Assembly (NCBI GenBank): GCA_028709185.1 | Contig: JAQVXM010000037.1 | Coordinates: 1 to 6,232 of the forward strand | Length of the DNA: 6,232 bases | Origin: Minisyncoccota bacterium | Lineage (GTDB): Bacteria > Patescibacteriota > Minisyncoccia > UBA6257 > XYB1-36-10 | Direction: 5' to 3' | Part shown: positions 4,502-6,232 of the stretch, piece by piece | How the letters are laid out: each line of letters opens with the position of its first letter | Numbering within the stretch: position 1 is the stretch's first letter | Position numbers and translations under genes: made by a program | Notes under the pieces: generated by a model | Seen by the model: only the letters and a program-made list of their open reading frames with translations | Database searches by the model: none | Told to the model about the DNA's origin: nothing

Positions 4502-4870
4502 TTATTTCATTTCAGCGGTCGCTCCGGCTTCCTGAAGTTTTTTAACAAGAGCTTCAGCTTCTTCTTTTTTCAAAGCTTCCTTGACTACTTTAGGAGCTCC
4601 GTCCACCAAGTCCTTAGCTTCTTTCAAACCAAGTCCGGTAACTTCACGAACGACTTTAATAACGTTTATTTTCTGTTCACCGGCAGATTTCAATTCCACA
4701 TTAAAGGAATCTTTTTCTTCGACAGCTTCTCCGCCAGAAGACGGACCAGCAGCAGCCATAGCGGAAGCGGAAACACCAAACTTCTCTTCTAAAGCTTTAA
4801 CAAGTTCAGCCAATTCCAAAACAGATAGTTTTTCTATTTTCTCAATAATTTCATTGAATTTATCACTCAT
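4502..4870 (-). CDS. rplL: 50S ribosomal protein bL12 (L7/L12)
   Basis: 122 residues, the normal length. The N-terminal dimerisation and L10-binding domain (about 1-32, [19 protein letters not shown]) is followed by a flexible Ala/Gly/Ser hinge (about 36-53). The C-terminal factor-binding domain (54-122) has [20 protein letters not shown] and [19 protein letters not shown]. Multiple copies form the ribosomal stalk that recruits EF-Tu, EF-G and other GTPases. It starts 25 bases after rplJ in the usual L10-L12 order. The sequence before the ATG is A-rich with no SD, unusual for such a highly made protein, so initiation probably relies on an unstructured start or coupling. Confidence 0.98.
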   Translation of the reverse strand: MSDKFNEIIEKIEKLSVLELAELVKALEEKFGVSASAMAAAGPSSGGEAVEEKDSFNVELKSAGEQKINVIKVVREVTGLGLKEAKDLVDGAPKVVKEALKKEEAEALVKKLQEAGATAEMK

Positions 4871-4895
4871 TTTTTTATTGGTTTAATTTTAATTT

Positions 4896-5384
4896 TTAAA
4901 TTTTTTTAGCTTGTTCGTTCAAAATAAACATAAACATTTTCAGAGGCGCGGCAATCATACCAACCAAACGCCCGAGAAGAATTTCACGACTCGGAAGCGA
5001 ACTGATTTCTTTAATGAAATCGGCAGAAAGAATTTCATTTTTATCAAAATTAAAACCGCCAAGAACTTTAAAGTTTTCGCTCGTTTTCATTGATTTAAAG
5101 ATCGGAGAAGCAATATCAAGCAATTCTTTGTTTGAATAGATAATACCGACTTGAGCCTCAAAATCTTCAGGATTTATTTTTATTCCTTTTTTTTCAAAAG
5201 CAATTCTCAAAAGACGCTTTTTGACAACTTTATATTCGGATTCTAAGTTTTTAAGATTCTTTTTTAAACCGACAATATCCTTTGTCGGAACACCGGTAAA
5301 ATCCGTTAAAAGAACGGTTTTACTCGAATCAAGTTTTTTTAAGCTCTCATCAAGTTCCACTTTCTTTTGTTTTTTTGATTTCAT
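4896..5384 (-). CDS. rplJ: 50S ribosomal protein uL10
   Basis: 162 residues, near family length. The N-terminal 23S rRNA-binding domain includes LKKLDSSKTVLLTDFTGVPT (15-34), LKKNLKNLESEYKVVKKRLL (40-59) and the F-K-V-L-GG segment near 105-110. LPSREILLGRLVGMIAAPLK (130-149) leads into the C-terminal helix that carries L12 dimers. That helix is short (it ends KMFMFILNEQAKKI), compatible with few L12 dimers, but I cannot count sites reliably. It is transcribed first in the rplJ-rplL operon behind a structured leader. The ATG is preceded by seven A residues and no SD; the leader terminator lies just upstream. Confidence 0.97.
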   Translation of the reverse strand: MKSKKQKKVELDESLKKLDSSKTVLLTDFTGVPTKDIVGLKKNLKNLESEYKVVKKRLLRIAFEKKGIKINPEDFEAQVGIIYSNKELLDIASPIFKSMKTSENFKVLGGFNFDKNEILSADFIKEISSLPSREILLGRLVGMIAAPLKMFMFILNEQAKKI

Positions 5385-5391
5385 TTTTTTT

Positions 5392-5423
5392 GAAATAAAA
5401 ACGACCTTTAAATAATAAGGTCG
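5392..5423 (-). terminator. Attenuator hairpin directly before rplJ
   Basis: On the minus strand CGACCTT (5423-5417) and AAGGTCG (5408-5402) form a 7-bp stem with an A/T loop, followed by TTTTTATTTC. The tail ends eight bases before the rplJ ATG. This is an intrinsic terminator inside the leader, not at the end of a gene. Confidence 0.8.
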
Positions 5424-5547
5424 CAGACAAAAACAATAACAGATAATGTTCTCGGCAGGTTTTTATTAAGCTCTTTTTTAGAGCGCCTGTCCCGACATTT
5501 TATATTAAAGAAGTCGGGACTCCGATAAATCGGAGCGGTCTGCGAAC
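5402..5547 (-). promoter_or_regulatory. Ribosomal protein L10 leader with attenuation
   Basis: The rplJ 5' leader is about 160 bases with dense secondary structure. The closing stem is CGCAGAC (5544-5538) with GTCTGCG (5428-5422). Inside it are CTCCGAT/ATCGGAG (5535-5520), GTCCCGAC/GTCGGGAC (5520-5489) and GCTCT/AGAGC (5484-5470). The first base pairs of the terminator stem (CG at 5423-5422) are the last pairs of the closing stem, so the two compete. In known L10 leaders, excess L10 or L10-L12 binds the leader and lowers expression. Position, size and layout agree with that class; sequence-level agreement with the Rfam L10 leader was not tested. Confidence 0.7.
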
Positions 5548-5553
5548 GTTTAT

Positions 5554-5582
5554 ATCTTATTATAAATAGAAAAATAAGTCAA
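5554..5582 (-). promoter_or_regulatory. Promoter of rplJ-rplL
   Basis: The minus strand has TTGACT (5577-5582) and TAAGAT (5554-5559) with 17 bases between. The start would fall near 5547, right at the 5' edge of the structured leader. Confidence 0.65.
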
Positions 5583-5605
5583 TCCTGATTGTATCTTATC
5601 CACGT

Positions 5606-5652
5606 CTTAAAAAAATAAAAAACCGTTTAAGCTTTTTAAGCGTAAACGGTTT
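5606..5652 (-). terminator. Terminator of the Nudix gene, overlapping its stop codon
   Basis: On the minus strand AAACCGTTTA (5652-5643) and TAAACGGTTT (5629-5620) form a 10-bp stem followed by TTTTATTTTTTT. The 5' arm lies within the last codons of the gene and the stop TAA (5638-5636) is in the loop. It separates the Nudix gene from the rplJ promoter. Confidence 0.85.
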
Positions 5653-6139
5653 CGATATATCCGCTGAACTCAGGCAATATTTCTTCAACCGCCTGAGCAT
5701 GCCATCTTAATATTTCATTTTCCCTTCTCAATTCTCTCCATTCTAACGGAGAAACAATAATTACATCTTCTATTTCATTGCTTATCCTTAAAATAGGCAA
5801 GAAAGGAAGATGAATCTTAAAAATAGCGTGGCGAAAGCCACATCGGATAATAACATCTTCAAGAGACATTTGGTCTCTTTTATAATAAAGATTGAGACCT
5901 GTCTCTTCTAAAACTTCTCGAAGAGCCGTCTCTCTTTCTTCTTTATCACAAATTTCCGATTTTCCTCCGGGAAGTTTATAAAAAATTTTTTCTACCTTTT
6001 TAATTCCTCCATGAAAAGAGACAAAATTATCTTTTCTTTCTTTTACAAGAATTATTCCTTCCGGAGTACAAATAATAACCCCAGCGGAAGGTTTGAATTT
6101 TTCATTAAAAAAATGACTTTTTCTATCTTTATTTTCCAT
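5636..6139 (-). CDS. Nudix hydrolase
   Basis: 167 residues. Nudix enzymes hydrolyse nucleoside diphosphates linked to another moiety, often damaged nucleotides or nucleotide sugars, with a divalent metal. The fold is visible: a beta-strand AGVIICTPEGIILVKER (19-35), then LPGGKSE (56-62), the Nudix helix REVLEETGL (74-82) with E75, E78 and E79, and a later EDVIIVSPLEW (124-134). The spacing GG-to-REVLEE is one residue longer than the canonical GX5EX7REUXEEXGU, and the usual Glu of the first part is Asp65 or shifted. The metal-binding Glu residues are kept, so activity is likely. The substrate is not predictable. The start is supported by GGGAG six bases upstream and a consensus promoter. It is monocistronic between that promoter and the terminator at its stop. 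Confidence 0.92.
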   Translation of the reverse strand: MENKDRKSHFFNEKFKPSAGVIICTPEGIILVKERKDNFVSFHGGIKKVEKIFYKLPGGKSEICDKEERETALREVLEETGLNLYYKRDQMSLEDVIIRCGFRHAIFKIHLPFLPILRISNEIEDVIIVSPLEWRELRRENEILRWHAQAVEEILPEFSGYIETVYA

Positions 6140-6141
6140 TA

Positions 6142-6150
6142 CCTTCTCCC
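6142..6150 (-). promoter_or_regulatory. Shine-Dalgarno of the Nudix gene
   Basis: The minus strand reads GGGAGAAGG, with GGGAG ending six bases before the ATG at 6139. It is one of the few clear SD sequences outside the left cassette. Confidence 0.7.
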
Positions 6151-6183
6151 TTCTTAATATTTAATTTTCAATGTAGTTTTTTA

Positions 6184-6213
6184 ATTATAAACTAAAAAAT
6201 AATGTAATGTCAA
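6184..6213 (-). promoter_or_regulatory. Consensus sigma70-type promoter of the Nudix gene
   Basis: The minus strand has a perfect TTGACA (6208-6213) and a perfect TATAAT (6184-6189) with an 18-base spacer. The start would lie near 6177, giving a leader of about 38 bases. A second TTGACT sits at 6227-6232 at the window edge, with no matching -10 inside a usable distance. Confidence 0.8.
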
Positions 6214-6232
6214 ATTAACTTGAAAAAGTCAA

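Noticed and set aside
1..6232. CRISPR array or other short regularly spaced direct repeats
   Set aside because: None were seen on either strand; the only long repeat is the inverted pair.

Overview
The window is AT-rich, gene-dense DNA using the standard stop codons. It most resembles a genome of the Candidate Phyla Radiation (Patescibacteria, Parcubacteria-like). The inference rests on very compact genes, several starts with no Shine-Dalgarno (SD) sequence (rplJ, rplL, pspC), apparently leaderless divergent transcripts, a tRNA without an encoded CCA, and a two-helix membrane protein of a type I associate with this group. No taxonomic marker in the window settles this.

Left part (1-2067). 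The 3' end of an mltG-like gene enters from the left and carries an apparent one-base deletion in a T-run near its end. Right after it lies a self-contained block of about 1.85 kb bounded by near-perfect inverted repeats (218-279 and 2006-2067, 61 of 62 positions matching; 55 bp are exact). Just inside each repeat is an intrinsic-terminator hairpin. Between them, on the minus strand, are a promoter, a divergent SPOUT (TrmH-like) methyltransferase and a flavoprotein/class II aldolase fusion. Both genes have strong SD sequences, and the block looks less AT-rich than its flanks. It carries no transposase or integrase. This is the most unusual feature of the window.

Middle (2068-4100). On the minus strand are an MliC-type lysozyme-inhibitor ORF that lacks a convincing start and signal peptide, and an RsuA/RluF-like pseudouridine synthase. 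On the plus strand, divergent from the synthase, are a two-helix membrane protein with a coiled-coil tail and a PspC-domain protein. The two divergent promoters place transcription starts at or next to the ATGs.

Right part (4100-6232, minus strand). From the upstream side these are: a Nudix hydrolase with a consensus promoter and its own terminator; the rplJ-rplL (L10-L7/L12) operon behind a structured L10-type leader that ends in a terminator before the rplJ start; a terminator; an unidentified structured small RNA with its own promoter and U-tract; and tRNA-Val(CAC). The ribosomal operon, small RNA and tRNA form a translation-related cluster. The PspC pair and mltG concern the cell envelope.
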